Shown in pieces: positions 22,884 to 34,164 of a stretch of 64,000 bases of DNA (positions are counted from its first letter, which is position 1; every line of letters starts with the position of its first letter). The notes under the pieces were generated by a model, which saw only the letters and a list, made by a program, of their open reading frames with translations, ran no database searches and was not told where the DNA came from. Source of the DNA: Asparagopsis taxiformis. Taxonomy: Eukaryota > Rhodophyta > Florideophyceae > Bonnemaisoniales > Bonnemaisoniaceae. A program made the position numbers and the translations under genes. The stretch lies in contig JALQPE010001728.1 of the NCBI GenBank assembly GCA_030407315.1, forward strand, positions 1 through 64,000, read 5' to 3'.

Positions 22884-23552
22884 GTGCCACCCCGTTTAGG
22901 AAACGTGATCCGCGCGTGGGACGTTGCGTCTTGACGCCCGTGTCTACCTGCTAACCTACTCTACCCTATCCTTTTTACTTTGCTACCAATACAGTCAAAC
23001 ACCAGCGGGTGGCACTGTTCGTTGTCTCTTTCGAAGGACACCGTTTCCATAGCTCGTACTAGCTACTTCTCCACCGAACTACGTACCACACACCCTAAAA
23101 CCCCCCTATGCTAGGTTAGTCTATTTGTGCCTCATACGACCAGGAGTCGGCACTTTTGCTAAAATGACTAACCTTACTACTGAATAGTGACTATGCACTA
23201 GGTTAATGATAGTCCTGTAGGACAAATTATAGTGTTAACTAATCACAATCCTATAAGCTGCAAATGTAAAGCCAATAAAACTACACGGAGTATAATGTTT
23301 TTTTATTATACAGTTGAGCTAGAATTATTCAACAACAGAAATCGCGATTATTTTACTTGGAAAATTGACCCACATTAGCGCACTGACCAGAGTGCGGATG
23401 TACCCACTTTCAAATTGTCAGAAGCCTCTTCTGTTATGGTTGGGCGGATGATAAATCTTGAGAACGGAGGAGTCAATGTTGTCACCACCATCCAGCACGC
23501 CAGCACACTCGATGGTTTCGAAAGCTGTCTTCATGCTAGTGGCATGAAACAC
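22884..23552. other. Intergenic, no gene seen
   Basis: This stretch becomes AT-rich toward 23270-23350. It probably contains the 3' end of the minus-strand gene that follows. Confidence 0.5.
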
Positions 23553-24674
23553 TTAGTTGAACATCACGTACTGAGCATGAGTAGTCTTATTTGAAGGTTC
23601 CGCACATGCACGCAACACCCCGCTTTCGTTCAAAACGGACAGCGCATTTGCACCGTATTCCGAATAATTATACGGCGCCACATCGAATTTAAAGCCATCA
23701 CGACTCTGCGTATGTACGATGAAAGTCGGCTGCGTGATCTGCACCATCGCAGCCGCAAATGACGACGAAACTGCGACGAATAAACATCGACATAATGAAA
23801 GACGCTGCACGACAACATCTAAACGTTCGTGATTACTGTATACATCGGCATGATACAAGCTGCGTATATTCTTCATACGCGTCTCCGTCGACAGCACAAT
23901 ATTGGCGCCCTGACGTGATAATTGGTGCAGAATCGGCAGAGTTTTCTGCTCATCTATCGCCCACATATTTCCCTCGCCGTTCATGATGCGACGCTCTACG
24001 TCGCCACCGCGCCGCAACACGCACACGTCGTTCCTTTCGGCCGTGCTGGCGCGCCAGTTGGTAAGGTTGTTAATCAGATGCTGGGTGTGTTTCACGCATG
24101 TTCGCGGATGACCCAAAGAGCCGGACACAGCGACGTAATTGCAATTACGGAACACGCCGTACGTCTCCAGAAGACTGAAATTGAATTCATGGCATTGCTG
24201 GACCATTTGCGAAAGAACGTGCTCAATTGGACGTGACAAATCGCACGCGACGCGCCGCCGCTTCGGTATGCATGAACGGTGCACGCGGATGTACTTGCTG
24301 ATGCGATAGCCGTGCCCGCTGCGCTTATCGCTTGTTGTGATCAATGCAGACGTGTAGTTGGCGAACATGGCCACAGGCTTGAGGCCGGATAGAACGGCGC
24401 CGATTCCTTCTTGCTTTGAAATTGCATGGCGGTTGAGATGGATCTCGTAACTCGGACATGTGCTTGATTTGGATATAGAGGGCGCTTGCAGATTAAGAAA
24501 ATGGATTGAGAACAGTATGACCGACGCTGCGATGGACAACACATATAGCGCGATCGTACGATACGTAAGTCTGAGTCGAAAACGTACCATTCCGTTCTCA
24601 ACTGCGAGCGTTGTTGTAGAACGCAAATCAGCCACAGCGCGGGCGATATGTTCACTCAAGCCATGGCTGCTCAT
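23553..24674 (-). CDS. Type II membrane glycosyltransferase-like protein
   Basis: The product is 373 residues from the ATG at 24674. A short basic cytoplasmic tail is followed by one membrane segment at about residues 40-61 (IALYVLSIAASVILFS) and a lumenal domain with several N-glycosylation sequons. At residues 221-225 CVLRRGGDVERR resembles the arginine-rich motif of O-fucosyltransferase and alpha-1,6-fucosyltransferase-like enzymes. A later VAVSSSFAAAM segment resembles their second nucleotide-sugar site. The layout fits a Golgi enzyme modifying wall polysaccharides or glycoproteins. The family assignment is a motif-level inference; donor and acceptor are unknown. No intron is evident. Confidence 0.6.
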   Translation of the reverse strand: MSSHGLSEHIARAVADLRSTTTLAVENGMVRFRLRLTYRTIALYVLSIAASVILFSIHFLNLQAPSISKSSTCPSYEIHLNRHAISKQEGIGAVLSGLKPVAMFANYTSALITTSDKRSGHGYRISKYIRVHRSCIPKRRRVACDLSRPIEHVLSQMVQQCHEFNFSLLETYGVFRNCNYVAVSGSLGHPRTCVKHTQHLINNLTNWRASTAERNDVCVLRRGGDVERRIMNGEGNMWAIDEQKTLPILHQLSRQGANIVLSTETRMKNIRSLYHADVYSNHERLDVVVQRLSLCRCLFVAVSSSFAAAMVQITQPTFIVHTQSRDGFKFDVAPYNYSEYGANALSVLNESGVLRACAEPSNKTTHAQYVMFN

Positions 24675-26003
24675 CAAGCTGTCATATTTGTGAAACGTAG
24701 AAGATGATGTTACGTTTCCCAGAGTTTTTCCAGAAATGTTTTATTCTATATTTTATCATTGTTCATGTAACAATGGTTTTCCAAAACTTTTATTCCATAT
24801 TTTATTTATATATATATTATTATAGTACATCATCATGGTGCGCCGTTGAAGAAGACTGCGTTATGAAACTGCAACGCAGTCTTTCCAACTTGTCGATATT
24901 TGTATCTGTCCCACTCATCGTTTGTTGTTGCAGAACTTCAAATCGCTGACCGCACGTTGATCAATGTGACCCAGGACAACTGCTCGTATTTCGAATATGC
25001 TTATCTCAGTTTCGACCCAATGCCTCGATAAGAGCTCAAGTATATAAGTCAACGCCAAGCATTTGAATTGGACCTTTAACTGCCAAGACGCACTGTCAGC
25101 TATCTACTGTGATGAAGTCAGTACAATCTGAGCTTGAATTACAAGCCCTCGAGTTTGAAATACATTCGACCCCGTCGCGGACGTCCAACATCCGTCCAGC
25201 TATTGGAATAAATTTCTCTTATGATTGTCACACCACGAACAATAAACTCATCACTGTTTCAGAGTCGATGCACCGTGTGCAATTACTCAACCATACCGTC
25301 GTTCTGCTCCATTCTACACCAACAAACGCCACCACTACGCCCCGCAAAAACACAGCTCCCTTCCGTTTGAAGATTACATTGATATGCAGCATTTAATACA
25401 TCAAAATAATCTCGGTAGTGCCAGCCTAGGCCAAAATTCTCAGCTTGCCGGCACCATAATAAGGGCAACATGCGATCATGTTTAGGACTAATTGGTGATG
25501 GAGAAAGAAGATCGCTTTTGAAATCTAAATCTCTACTCGAGAGACCTACGCACATCGGAACGTAGCGATCTGTGCGCATCCGTAAATCTGGATTTGATAC
25601 ACTTGTGGAGCATAATGCCTGTGACACTCGCACAAAACAGTGTCTGAGCACATCACAATAGATTTCATTGAACGTCACGGCAGTGTACCGTTTCGCCGCG
25701 TTGTGACATTGACCACTCGGACCAATGCAATGCAATCTACGCGCTAGTGGGGGCACAAATCGAGCTCGGTCTATTGATTGATCCAACGTTTTTCATTTCC
25801 ACGCGAAACACCTCGCTTTTACCGCTGCTGTTAGAATAGTGCTCACACGTATCTGGCCCGTGTTCAAGCGTAAAACCTTCTCACCACTTCACGAAAAAAA
25901 ATGTCCAGATGCACAGTCGGAAGGTTGATTTGCGAAGGATGAGAAATAAAATCGCAGATTCATCGTAGGTAGAGCTCAGTCAATTTCTGAGTTGTTCAGG
26001 GAG
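24675..26003. other. Intergenic between glycosyltransferase gene and Harbinger element
   Basis: This is AT-rich upstream sequence with short frames only. A minus-strand open stretch at 25283-25786 lacks an ATG at its beginning and shows no domain; it may be the remnant of a gene. Confidence 0.45.
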
Positions 26004-26006
26004 ATT

Positions 26007-26810
26007 AGACGAATTCTGGAGTTCCCATATGGGAATATACGGAAATGGCATGGGAATTTTGTGCGCATGGCTGGGCAGAGGGAGCGGTGTTCGCACGGAG
26101 CCTTTGTTTATCACACGCTGCCCAGGGAGCATGTGCAAACCTTACAGTAAAGACAAATGGCATGAATAGTTTTAGGAATTGTGTTACGGTGATTTCAATG
26201 CTAAGTAAAAGAGTCACGGTTCTTCGTGCACTCGTAACGCGTCAAGTGAAAGACAGTTGTCTCGAAATCTCGACTCTGGGATATGAGCTCGTATCTCAAC
26301 GAGATCGTGTGCGGATGTAGCTACATACAGCGTTCAGATGACATACGCTGCGGGCAGCCACGCAGGATGTTTCACATCAACCTTCTATCTACTTCATCAC
26401 TCCAATCATTTTCTGCTTTGAAGTGGCCCAGATACCAGTGCAGCTACATTGGTCGTGATTATCGTAGCTGCATTGTCTGTGTCATTCTTTCGCAATCGAA
26501 AGGCGCAAGTCGGAAACCGCAAGTTCACAGCACAATGGCGCTATCTTGAATCAAACAATAGAAATGCACTGCGTTTATGAGACAGACAACAAGGCGAATC
26601 TTGTACACGAAAAAGAAGCCAGCACATCGCGTGTGGAGGGTACATCTCATCGTGCAATTTGCCACCAATCTAAGATATGAACTGCATATACCAACGAGCT
26701 TTTCGAAGAGTGACGGCTGCACAGAAAAACAAACCCTGCAGTCGAAACTACCCGACGATAGTCGATGATGTGAAGGATGCAGAGAAAGGTGTGACAGACA
26801 GGTACGAATG
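26007..26810 (+). repeat. Harbinger terminal inverted repeat, left
   Basis: This is the inverted copy of 33360-34164 with one single-base indel (a C-run near 26740) and very few other differences. A TTCCCATATGGGAA palindrome lies about 15 bases from the tip. Confidence 0.95.
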
Positions 26811-27090
26811 CAAGAAGAAATAAATTTTCCCTAGCTGCAGTGTGACATGATGCAGTTGTGGCTAAAATATATCAGCCGGAATCAGCTCGGAAGGAAGTTA
26901 CTTGGGTGATAGGATGGAGTTGTACCAATTTTGCATCTTGAGTATTTGAGAAACTGTTGGAACCCGTTCATGTTCTATCTGGAAGTAAAGTGCGCAATTT
27001 TTCTTGTGTGATTGCGGAAGTTTATTCGAAAGGAGTGAAATCATAAGATTGGCTGCAAACGGAACGTTAACTTCAAATCTGCTTGCGCAA

Positions 27091-28244
27091 ATGACAAGAG
27101 CCAGGACACAAAGAGAACATACCCTGAAAAGGTCCAGAATGAAAGTAGGGTTATGTCTATTGGCGTACTACCGAAGTAGGAACCTCGACGAAGAAATCAT
27201 CCCTCGTTTGTTGTTGCATGACGCATCACTAGAGTACAGCGATTACTTGCTCCGAAAGGATCTGAAAGCAGAGATTTTCTCATCAAGTTTCAACTTGGGA
27301 GAGTTGGATGATTATGAATGTTTCCGCAGGTTTCGTTTTGGAAAAGTAGAAATGAGAGATATACTACGTGGAATTAGATGGGACAATATTTCGTTCGTAA
27401 CAGAGAGAGGGGGATATAGAGCGTCAGGTATGGAGGGTTTTTGCATCCTATTGCGAAGACTAAGCTCACCATGCAGGTGGAAAGACTTAGAAAAGGAGTT
27501 CTTCAGATCTTCTACCGCGCTCTGTGAAATCTTTTACCATGTACTTGAAGTTTTCTACCAAGAGTATCACCATTTGGTAACATCATACCACTCTTCATTT
27601 ATAAGATCGAGAAGTGAAATGTACGCATCCAAAATATTCGAAACTGGAGCTCCCCTGGATAGTTGCATTGGTTTCATTGATGGTAGTAACCTATACATTT
27701 GCAAGCCGAAGGGTAATATGCAACGCGCAACGTACAATGGTCACAAACGTCGCAATTGCTTCAAATTTCAGGCTATGACCCTGCCGGATGGTCTTATGTT
27801 CCATGTTTATGGTCCTGTGGAAGGCAGAAGGCATGATTTAACTATGTTCAGGAACTCCGGCATCGAGCAATGTTTACAAGATAGTCTCTTAATCAATGGA
27901 AGGCAGTTCTATGTGTACGCAGATTCTGCATATATTTTGCGACCGTACATGATGGTGGCTTTCGTGGCGCAGACTTGGGAGAGGAAGAGACCTTGTTTAA
28001 TCGTCGAATGTCTTCTGCCCGTATGTCAGTGGAATGGGCATTCAAAGAAGTCAAGAAGTACTTCTCGCATCTTGATCATCAACGTAAACTAAGGGTGGGA
28101 ATGTCGTCAGTTGGTTTATGGTACACCTGTGCATGTATATTGACTAACTTCCACACTTGCATTTATAGATCGCAAGCAAGTCGTTATTTCGACTGCAGTC
28201 CTCCAGCAATTCACGAATACATTGCTTTACGACCGTTTTCTTAA
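27091..28244 (+). pseudogene. PIF/Harbinger DDE transposase, frameshifted
   Basis: The frame is open from before 27004, but the first ATG is at 27091. It carries the DDE_Tnp_4 pattern. The first catalytic Asp is in GFIDGSNLYICKP. It is followed by YNGHKRRNCFKFQ and GPVEGRRHDLTMF, then the second Asp in YADSAYILRPY. Just after this, near 27955-27975, the frame shifts by one. The third catalytic residue (Glu in MSVEWAFKEVKKYF) and the C-terminus continue in another frame to 28244. As written, the copy cannot make a complete enzyme unless the shift is a sequencing error. The transposase would act with the Myb-like protein to cut and paste the element. Confidence 0.85.
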
Positions 28245-28648
28245 TACCTGCGAAGGTTTGGTTAAACTTCTCAGAGAAAAATTGGCAATCCTTCAAACGG
28301 TAGGAAGCAGAGTAAACATTTACTCACACTCGCGGACCATCTAGCGCTGCAGTACGGAGCATTTGGAGTAGACCAGATTTCAGAATAGACGCATCTGATT
28401 CTCTATCGTCCTCGTTCTCACTGTTTTCGTCTGCATGGACATTATCCACGCTACTAAATTTGCACCTGTCCCGCAGGAACCAAGCTCTGCACCGTCTCAC
28501 CATCCCGGTCCGCCGATGATTTTACGCCAACTTGTCCTCGCCCCGATTTCTACTCTTCCGTCGCAAATCCACGTCAACAAACAAGCCAACATTTACCCTC
28601 GCACACACACACACAATTTTATCTACCACTCTATCGCGACATCCCCCA
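28245..28648. other. Interior of Harbinger element, no gene seen
   Basis: This is the transition from AT-richer transposon sequence to the GC-richer cargo. It holds only short open frames. Confidence 0.5.
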
Positions 28649-29731
28649 CTACCAGCACGGTTCCGTCGAGCCAATCGCCGTGCCGAGCTTGATAAGCTCC
28701 TCCCCGCCCGTACCGGCGCTGGAATCCCAGTCGGTGAGCGGCGGCAACGCCTGCGTGCACAAGTTCATGATCACGTCCTTCCTAAACGCCAAGCAGTAAC
28801 TACTCCCGCCATACTCAAAGTATCCCAACTCGTCGCCCTTGGCCACTGTATCGTTCCTCTTAACCGACAGCACATTGCTCGAAATCTCTGACATGCCCAA
28901 CGCGATAAACCACATCAGCCCGGGTCCGTCCTCCTCTCCCTCACTGTCCGTCGCCCTGATAAAGATGATGGCCCGCGTGGTCACATTAGTAATATACCCC
29001 TGCGACGAGTCCGGCCCCGAAGGGTCGTCCTCCACCGCCGGCGACTCGGCGTAATACGAGCCCTGCACCACCTTCGCTGAAACAATCTCTCTGTTCACCG
29101 GGCTGTGCCAAGAATGGTAGTTGCGCGAGCTCAGATACGCCTGATACACCGTGCCGGTTTCAAACTCCCTCGCCAATACGTTATTGTTCATCATGGTCAC
29201 CAACGAGTAGGGCTGGTTCTTCGCCCAAAACTTGTCGTGCAATTTCACGTTTTGCTGAAACGCAAACGGCGTCGATTCGCATGCGCTGCAGATCACCGAG
29301 TTGTCATCCGGGTTGGAAAATGGAGGCATACCCGCCTTGAACGGCCGTTTGAACCATTCGTTCCACGATCCGTATCCCCAAGCAGGGTCCGTTACCGACC
29401 CCGGATTGTCGTATTCGTGCATGCTCTCCTCGATGCGCGGGTCCAGCATCCACCCGCCGGGGCTGTTACCGTTTTCGTCTTTGAAAACATTGAGCGACGC
29501 TGTCGATGACAGCAACGTGCACCAGCTGTTCAGAATCGCTCGCAGCTTCTCGTTCACCTCGGCCAGAAAGTAGTGTATCTTGCCGCTCTCGGTCGCCATC
29601 ACCCAGTTGAGAATGGTGTTGAGAGGCGCCGCGGCGCTGTTTTCACCGTCGGAATAGGGCGGTGCCTGTTGCACGACGATGTTCATGCATTGGATCATCT
29701 CTTTATAGTCTGATATGTTTACAATCGCCAC
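28649..29731 (-). CDS. Phosphatidylserine-decarboxylase-family protein (cargo gene)
   Basis: The open frame is about 360 residues. It shows the PSD catalytic fold: YHSWHSPVNREIVSAKV, GLMWFIALGMSEIS, then VAKGDELGYFEYGGSS, where the GGSS serine (about residues 308-311) is the expected self-cleavage and pyruvoyl-forming site. The N-terminal half resembles the extension found in fungal PSD-like decarboxylases, including the aromatic amino acid decarboxylase type. The frame has no ATG at its beginning. A CATATCAG just upstream of the first recognised residues could be a 3' splice site, so a 5' exon is missing, or the gene was captured without its start. It lies between the two transposon genes. 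Substrate cannot be predicted. Confidence 0.75.
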   Translation of the reverse strand: MAIVNISDYKEMIQCMNIVVQQAPPYSDGENSAAAPLNTILNWVMATESGKIHYFLAEVNEKLRAILNSWCTLLSSTASLNVFKDENGNSPGGWMLDPRIEESMHEYDNPGSVTDPAWGYGSWNEWFKRPFKAGMPPFSNPDDNSVICSACESTPFAFQQNVKLHDKFWAKNQPYSLVTMMNNNVLAREFETGTVYQAYLSSRNYHSWHSPVNREIVSAKVVQGSYYAESPAVEDDPSGPDSSQGYITNVTTRAIIFIRATDSEGEEDGPGLMWFIALGMSEISSNVLSVKRNDTVAKGDELGYFEYGGSSYCLAFRKDVIMNLCTQALPPLTDWDSSAGTGGEELIKLGTAIGSTEPCW

Positions 29732-30757
29732 ATATACGATACATCAACGCAACAGAACGAACGCCAGGTTTACTGGTCATTTGGGTCAACTCTGACCACA
29801 TGGAAAGAGCGGTCTTAAGAATGACATCACGCTTGGCGTGCTAATTGTCCGACACACGAGCAGCCTCTCTTGTGCATTCACTGGGCACAATGTTGTACGC
29901 GGCCTTGGGCCTGCCCGTTGGGGAGGCACACAGGGTGTCCACTATAGCGCTCAATCGTTCGCGCGGGCCGGTGAATTCATCAGTGTTCAAAAGCACGAGA
30001 AGAAGCTCGATTAAATCCGCCTCGTCGCGACTTTGATGCACGCCGGCATTCTTAAGAATTTGATGCGCGGCACGCGCGTCGCCCGACCATCGCAGCGAGC
30101 GGAAGCGCAGACACAGGTTCTCGGCCACGTCTTGCGGAAACATCGCCACCCAGGACCGGCCCTCGGTAACAATCATGCGATGGGATAGCGGCGGCACATG
30201 CAAAGCGTGATTCAACGCGCAGCGGCGCAGCGAGCATGATGTGAGGCGCAATGCCGGGCGCCACATGACTGGGGCTCGACTGCTCGCGCATCCTTGCCGC
30301 TGCAGATCGTAGTGAGGTGCACGAATCTGGACGTGCGCGTGTGTGTGCGCTAATTTTGAAAAGACGGAATTATTTTCAAGTTTGGATCTGCGCTGACGTT
30401 TGTTCACCAGCGGCTAGCGCTAGCGCCGTCAAGTCTGCCAACAAGACGCAGAGTGACGTGGGTCATATCCAGTCGTGTAGGTCCATGTCTGCCTGCGTGC
30501 ACCGTCAGTCATTACCAACACTTGACAGCAACGAAGCACAGAAAGACACGACACGACACATCACGTCGGATACTGGTGCAGTGTCAATCTCAGCACCGCA
30601 TCTGTGCTCATTGACGCCGCGCCGCGGCAGCACCAGCCCTCAGTACGACAACATTTGTTGTCATCACCATCACCAATTAAGGCTCCCCAACGTCATGGCT
30701 TGCGTCCCATCACCGTCATAGCGCCAATTGAACAAATTGCCACCACCATCCGAACAA
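29732..30757. other. Cargo region, unassigned
   Basis: A minus-strand frame at 29841-30407 lacks an initial ATG. It has a coding-like C-terminal half (DEADLIELLLVLLNTDEF) but no family I recognise. It could be an upstream exon of the decarboxylase gene or a fragment of another captured gene. Confidence 0.35.
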
Positions 30758-31009
30758 ATGAACGCAAGTTTTGCACCGATCATTTGCGCGGTCCTCTTCG
30801 CCACTCTCATTCCACTAATTGCCAGTCTGCCCATCGCATCCGCACATAACCCAGCCCGATATGAACGTGCTCAAGCTACTCCCCCAATCGCTCCGGGACT
30901 CGAGGATATTTTTGACGAAGCTCTGCGCAGTGCCTGGGATCGACTACCGAAGCCTAGGAGGGGCGCGGCATGCACCTCGCCCCAAACTCCATGTTGTAAC
31001 ATTGCTTGA
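30758..31009 (+). CDS. Possible small secreted protein
   Basis: The product is 83 residues from the ATG at 30758. A hydrophobic stretch (ICAVLFATLIPLIASLPIA) followed by SAHN looks like a cleavable signal peptide. The mature part, about 54 residues, is charged and ends in a short Cys-containing tail. I recognise no family. It is within the Harbinger cargo and may be incomplete at its 3' end if introns are present. The call rests only on the signal-peptide pattern. Confidence 0.35.
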   Translation: MNASFAPIICAVLFATLIPLIASLPIASAHNPARYERAQATPPIAPGLEDIFDEALRSAWDRLPKPRRGAACTSPQTPCCNIA

Positions 31010-31540
31010 TTCAGCAAACGTAATGTCTTATAGTTGATGCATTTGCTCTTCGTTCCGTCCTGTCCCGTCTTGTCCAGTTCAGTTCAGCCCATTTCGGCCC
31101 CCCGAAGTAACTCCTCAATGCTTGAGGCGACCTTCTCATCGTGTATTTACCCCCAATATTGTCGCCGCCACAACCAGCACACCAAATCTATCGGTCCCGT
31201 TGGTGCCCCACACAGGCATAATGGACCTCGATGCACATTGCACCGTTAAAATTCTATGACTAATGGAAGAGGAAATGCGCGCTGCAATGAAGGGGAAGAT
31301 GTCGGGGATAGAGTGAGAGAACGCCAGTTATGTTCTCAGTTTTACGCTTGGACAGCTACAGACAGCGGAAAATGAGAGAGGGAAAACATACTAGAACTAA
31401 TTTACTGTATTGCAGAGGTTATTGGGGATGCTCAAGTTCCCGCATGTTTACTTTACATTACTCAGAACTTTCTAGAGTCATGGAAAGCTTCCTTCGCTAA
31501 AGCAACACTCGGTTTGGCTGCAATACCTTCACCAGATTAT
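31010..31540. other. Cargo/transposon junction, no gene seen
   Basis: The sequence returns to AT-rich transposon composition toward the end of the Myb-like gene. No domain is seen. Confidence 0.5.
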
Positions 31541-33058
31541 CTAATCATGAAACCTCTTGAACATCATTTCGCGAAAAGCGCGCCGGTCTTCCGCGTCTTC
31601 TTTTTCTCTAATCAATTGAGCTTCCATACGATTTTTGCGCTCTTCAGCGTCCAGACGATCCCTTTCTATTTTCGCCGCCAACTTCTTCTCCTCAAACTCC
31701 AATTTCTTGTGTTCTAGTTCTAGCTCAGCAGTCGACGATTTACCTTTTTCGATCTCAGCGTTTAACTTGTCCCTTTCCAGCGCCAATATATCCCTTTCAT
31801 GCTGCAATCGATCTTCACGCTGTCGGGACTCCACTTCGGCTCTCCTGATTTCCATGGTAAGTCTCTTTGCCTCTCTTTCGTCTTGACGTTTTGCAAGAGC
31901 ATTCCGGTTCTCTTCAGAGTTATCTAACGCATGAAATAGTACCGAAAGTGTATCCGGTTCTCTTACCCGTTTCACTACTCTCCTGTTCGAAATGTCCATT
32001 TCCAAATCACCTTCTACATTGCCTTTCTTTCCTCGTTCATCCTCCCGTTCTGATGCTCCCTGCCTTTCGCTACTCCCGGCATCACTTATTGCCATGTTTC
32101 TCACAGCCTGTGAACGCCTTCTCATCGCCATTTCACACGCCTCGGTGCCTCCAAGCTCTAATTCATCCCTTCGCCTCACATCTTCTTCATGTCTTGCCTT
32201 TCTTTCGGCCTTCCTTGCTTCTACTTCTTCCAAAATTCTGCGGCATACGACGATTAGTCTTTCCTGTAACTCATCATGGCAATCATCTCCTATCGTTCCA
32301 TTTCTAAACCGATCCATGTTCTTACTGAAACGTTCCTTACAATGCGACATATCTGTCTTCCATACTTGAACAGTCCCACGATGTCTTCTACCGCGATTAC
32401 TATTCCTGGTTTCTATGTCTTCTCTCACTGTGTTTCTGAATTCTGTTGACGAATTCAAGCATGATGCAACAGTCTCAAAAGCCGCTTGCACCTTTCCTCT
32501 ATTGCATACATGTGCATTCTGCTTTAGCACTTCTTCCATTAGCAGAAAATCCATTTCACCATTGAAGCGTCGTTGTGCTCTACGCCTTTGAGATTGTGAA
32601 ATCACAGGTAAGACTTCTTTTCCACTATCATCTTCTGATCCACTGATTATGTCATTACTTAGTACATTCTTTTGACTTTTTGCGTCATTTCTTGTTGCAA
32701 TTGGAGTTTGTGAAGGCAAAAAGCTGTCTCCGCTGCTTCCAACCCTTGGACGGAGCCTTAATGCATCTCTTTTTTCATTTTTGTCGGTTCTTGAATCAAA
32801 TATAGTTGTAAAAGGAGCTTTATCATTCCATTCAATTACTTGCACACCAATGGATGCAACATTCTCATCCTCAAATTGTATGCCACTCTCTCTGTACAAT
32901 TTTTCTTGTTCTCCTAGTCCATCACCTTGTCCCGCCACCTCCACATGCCCGTATACATTTCCATTTTCCATCAGTACGGAACCATCAAAATGAGAGTCGT
33001 TATCATCCTGATTCAAAAGTTCGGTAACTCTCAGGGATCCTGCGTTTCTTCTTTCCAT
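31541..33058 (-). CDS. Harbinger Myb/SANT-like DNA-binding protein
   Basis: The product is 505 residues with an ATG at 33058. The first 160 residues are acidic and disordered. Residues of about 170-260 (FLLMEEVLKQNAHV, FETVASCLNSS, CKERFSKNMDRFR) have the helical pattern of the Myb/SANT or trihelix-like proteins that accompany Harbinger transposases. From about residue 290 to the end the protein is a highly charged coiled coil (ERDKLNAEIEKGK, EEKKLAAKIERDR). In known Harbinger elements the Myb-like partner brings the transposase to the nucleus and to the terminal repeats. The position next to the right terminal repeat and the opposite orientation to the transposase fit. The frame is intact. 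Confidence 0.75.
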   Translation of the reverse strand: MERRNAGSLRVTELLNQDDNDSHFDGSVLMENGNVYGHVEVAGQGDGLGEQEKLYRESGIQFEDENVASIGVQVIEWNDKAPFTTIFDSRTDKNEKRDALRLRPRVGSSGDSFLPSQTPIATRNDAKSQKNVLSNDIISGSEDDSGKEVLPVISQSQRRRAQRRFNGEMDFLLMEEVLKQNAHVCNRGKVQAAFETVASCLNSSTEFRNTVREDIETRNSNRGRRHRGTVQVWKTDMSHCKERFSKNMDRFRNGTIGDDCHDELQERLIVVCRRILEEVEARKAERKARHEEDVRRRDELELGGTEACEMAMRRRSQAVRNMAISDAGSSERQGASEREDERGKKGNVEGDLEMDISNRRVVKRVREPDTLSVLFHALDNSEENRNALAKRQDEREAKRLTMEIRRAEVESRQREDRLQHERDILALERDKLNAEIEKGKSSTAELELEHKKLEFEEKKLAAKIERDRLDAEERKNRMEAQLIREKEDAEDRRAFREMMFKRFHD

Positions 33059-33359
33059 TCCTTTGCAATGATGAGCCTCTTTTCAACACGTACTAGCTCT
33101 CAACCCCTCTCTCTTTATATGTTCCTGTCTATGAAAGCCTCTGCTAACACTTTCCTTCAATGGAAAATGATATAATTGATAAACTTCTAGTGCTCTGTTG
33201 TATTCCATTCTCTCCCCTGAAACACCATTTTACTCCTCACTCAGTGATGGGCTGGGACTACACCACTTTCAATCGTGATTCGAGATCAATTGCACTTATA
33301 ATACATTTCGTTAGGCTTAATTTCGATCCAGGACACATGCGAGAACTTCCCTCTGCTTT

Positions 33360-34164
33360 CATTTGTACCTGTCTGTCACACCTTTCTCTGCATCCTTCAC
33401 ATCATCGACTATCGTCGGGTAGTTTCGACTGCAGGGGTTTGTTTTTCTGTGCAGCCGTCACTCTTCGAAAAGCTCGTTGGTATATGCAGTTCATATCTTA
33501 GATTGGTGGCAAATTGCACGATGAGATGTACCCTCCACACGCGATGTGCTGGCTTCTTTTTCGTGTACAAGATTCGCCTTGTTGTCTGTCTCATAAACGC
33601 AGTGCATTTCTATTGTTTGATTCAAGATAGCGCCATTGTGCTGTGAACTTGCGGTTTCCGACTTGCGCCTTTCGATTGCGAAAGAATGACACAGACAATG
33701 CAGCTACGATAATCACGACCAATGTAGCTGCACTGGTATCTGGGCCACTTCAAAGCAGAAAATGATTGGAGTGATGAAGTAGATAGAAGGTTGATGTGAA
33801 ACATCCTGCGTGGCTGCCCGCAGCGTATGTCATCTGAACGCTGTATGTAGCTACATCCGCACACGATCTCGTTGAGATACGAGCTCATATCCCAGAGTCG
33901 AGATTTCGAGACAACTGTCTTTCACTTGACGCGTTACGAGTGCACGAAGAACCGTGACTCTTTTACTTAGCATTGAAATCACCGTAACACAATTCCTAAA
34001 ACTATTCATGCCATTTGTCTTTACTGTAAGGTTTGCACATGCTCCCTGGGCAGCGTGTGATAAACAAAGGCTCCGTGCGAACACCGCTCCCTCTGCCCAG
34101 CCATGCGCACAAAATTCCCATGCCATTTCCGTATATTCCCATATGGGAACTCCAGAATTCGTCT
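33360..34164 (-). repeat. Harbinger terminal inverted repeat, right
   Basis: This is the inverted copy of 26007-26810. The outer end is CCAGAATTCGTCT, followed by the ATT target duplication at 34165-34167. Confidence 0.95.

Larger units (their letters stand above)
26007..34164. mobile_element. PIF/Harbinger-type DNA transposon with cargo
   Basis: The element is 8,158 bp with inverted termini beginning AGACGAATTCTGG, flanked on both sides by ATT, consistent with the 3-bp target duplication of this superfamily (usually TWA). The terminal repeats are 804 and 805 bp and nearly identical, so insertion is recent or the arms are homogenised. It encodes a DDE transposase (plus strand) and a Myb/SANT-like protein (minus strand), the usual Harbinger gene pair. 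Between them are about 3 kb of GC-richer sequence with a decarboxylase-family gene. The transposase is frameshifted in this copy. Confidence 0.85.

Noticed and set aside
25283..25786. 167-codon minus-strand frame
   Set aside because: No ATG near its start and no recognisable domain; at best a gene remnant.
26045..26768. Frames in the Harbinger terminal repeats, found in both arms
   Set aside because: They are identical in both arms because the DNA is, they overlap one another, and known Harbinger termini are non-coding.
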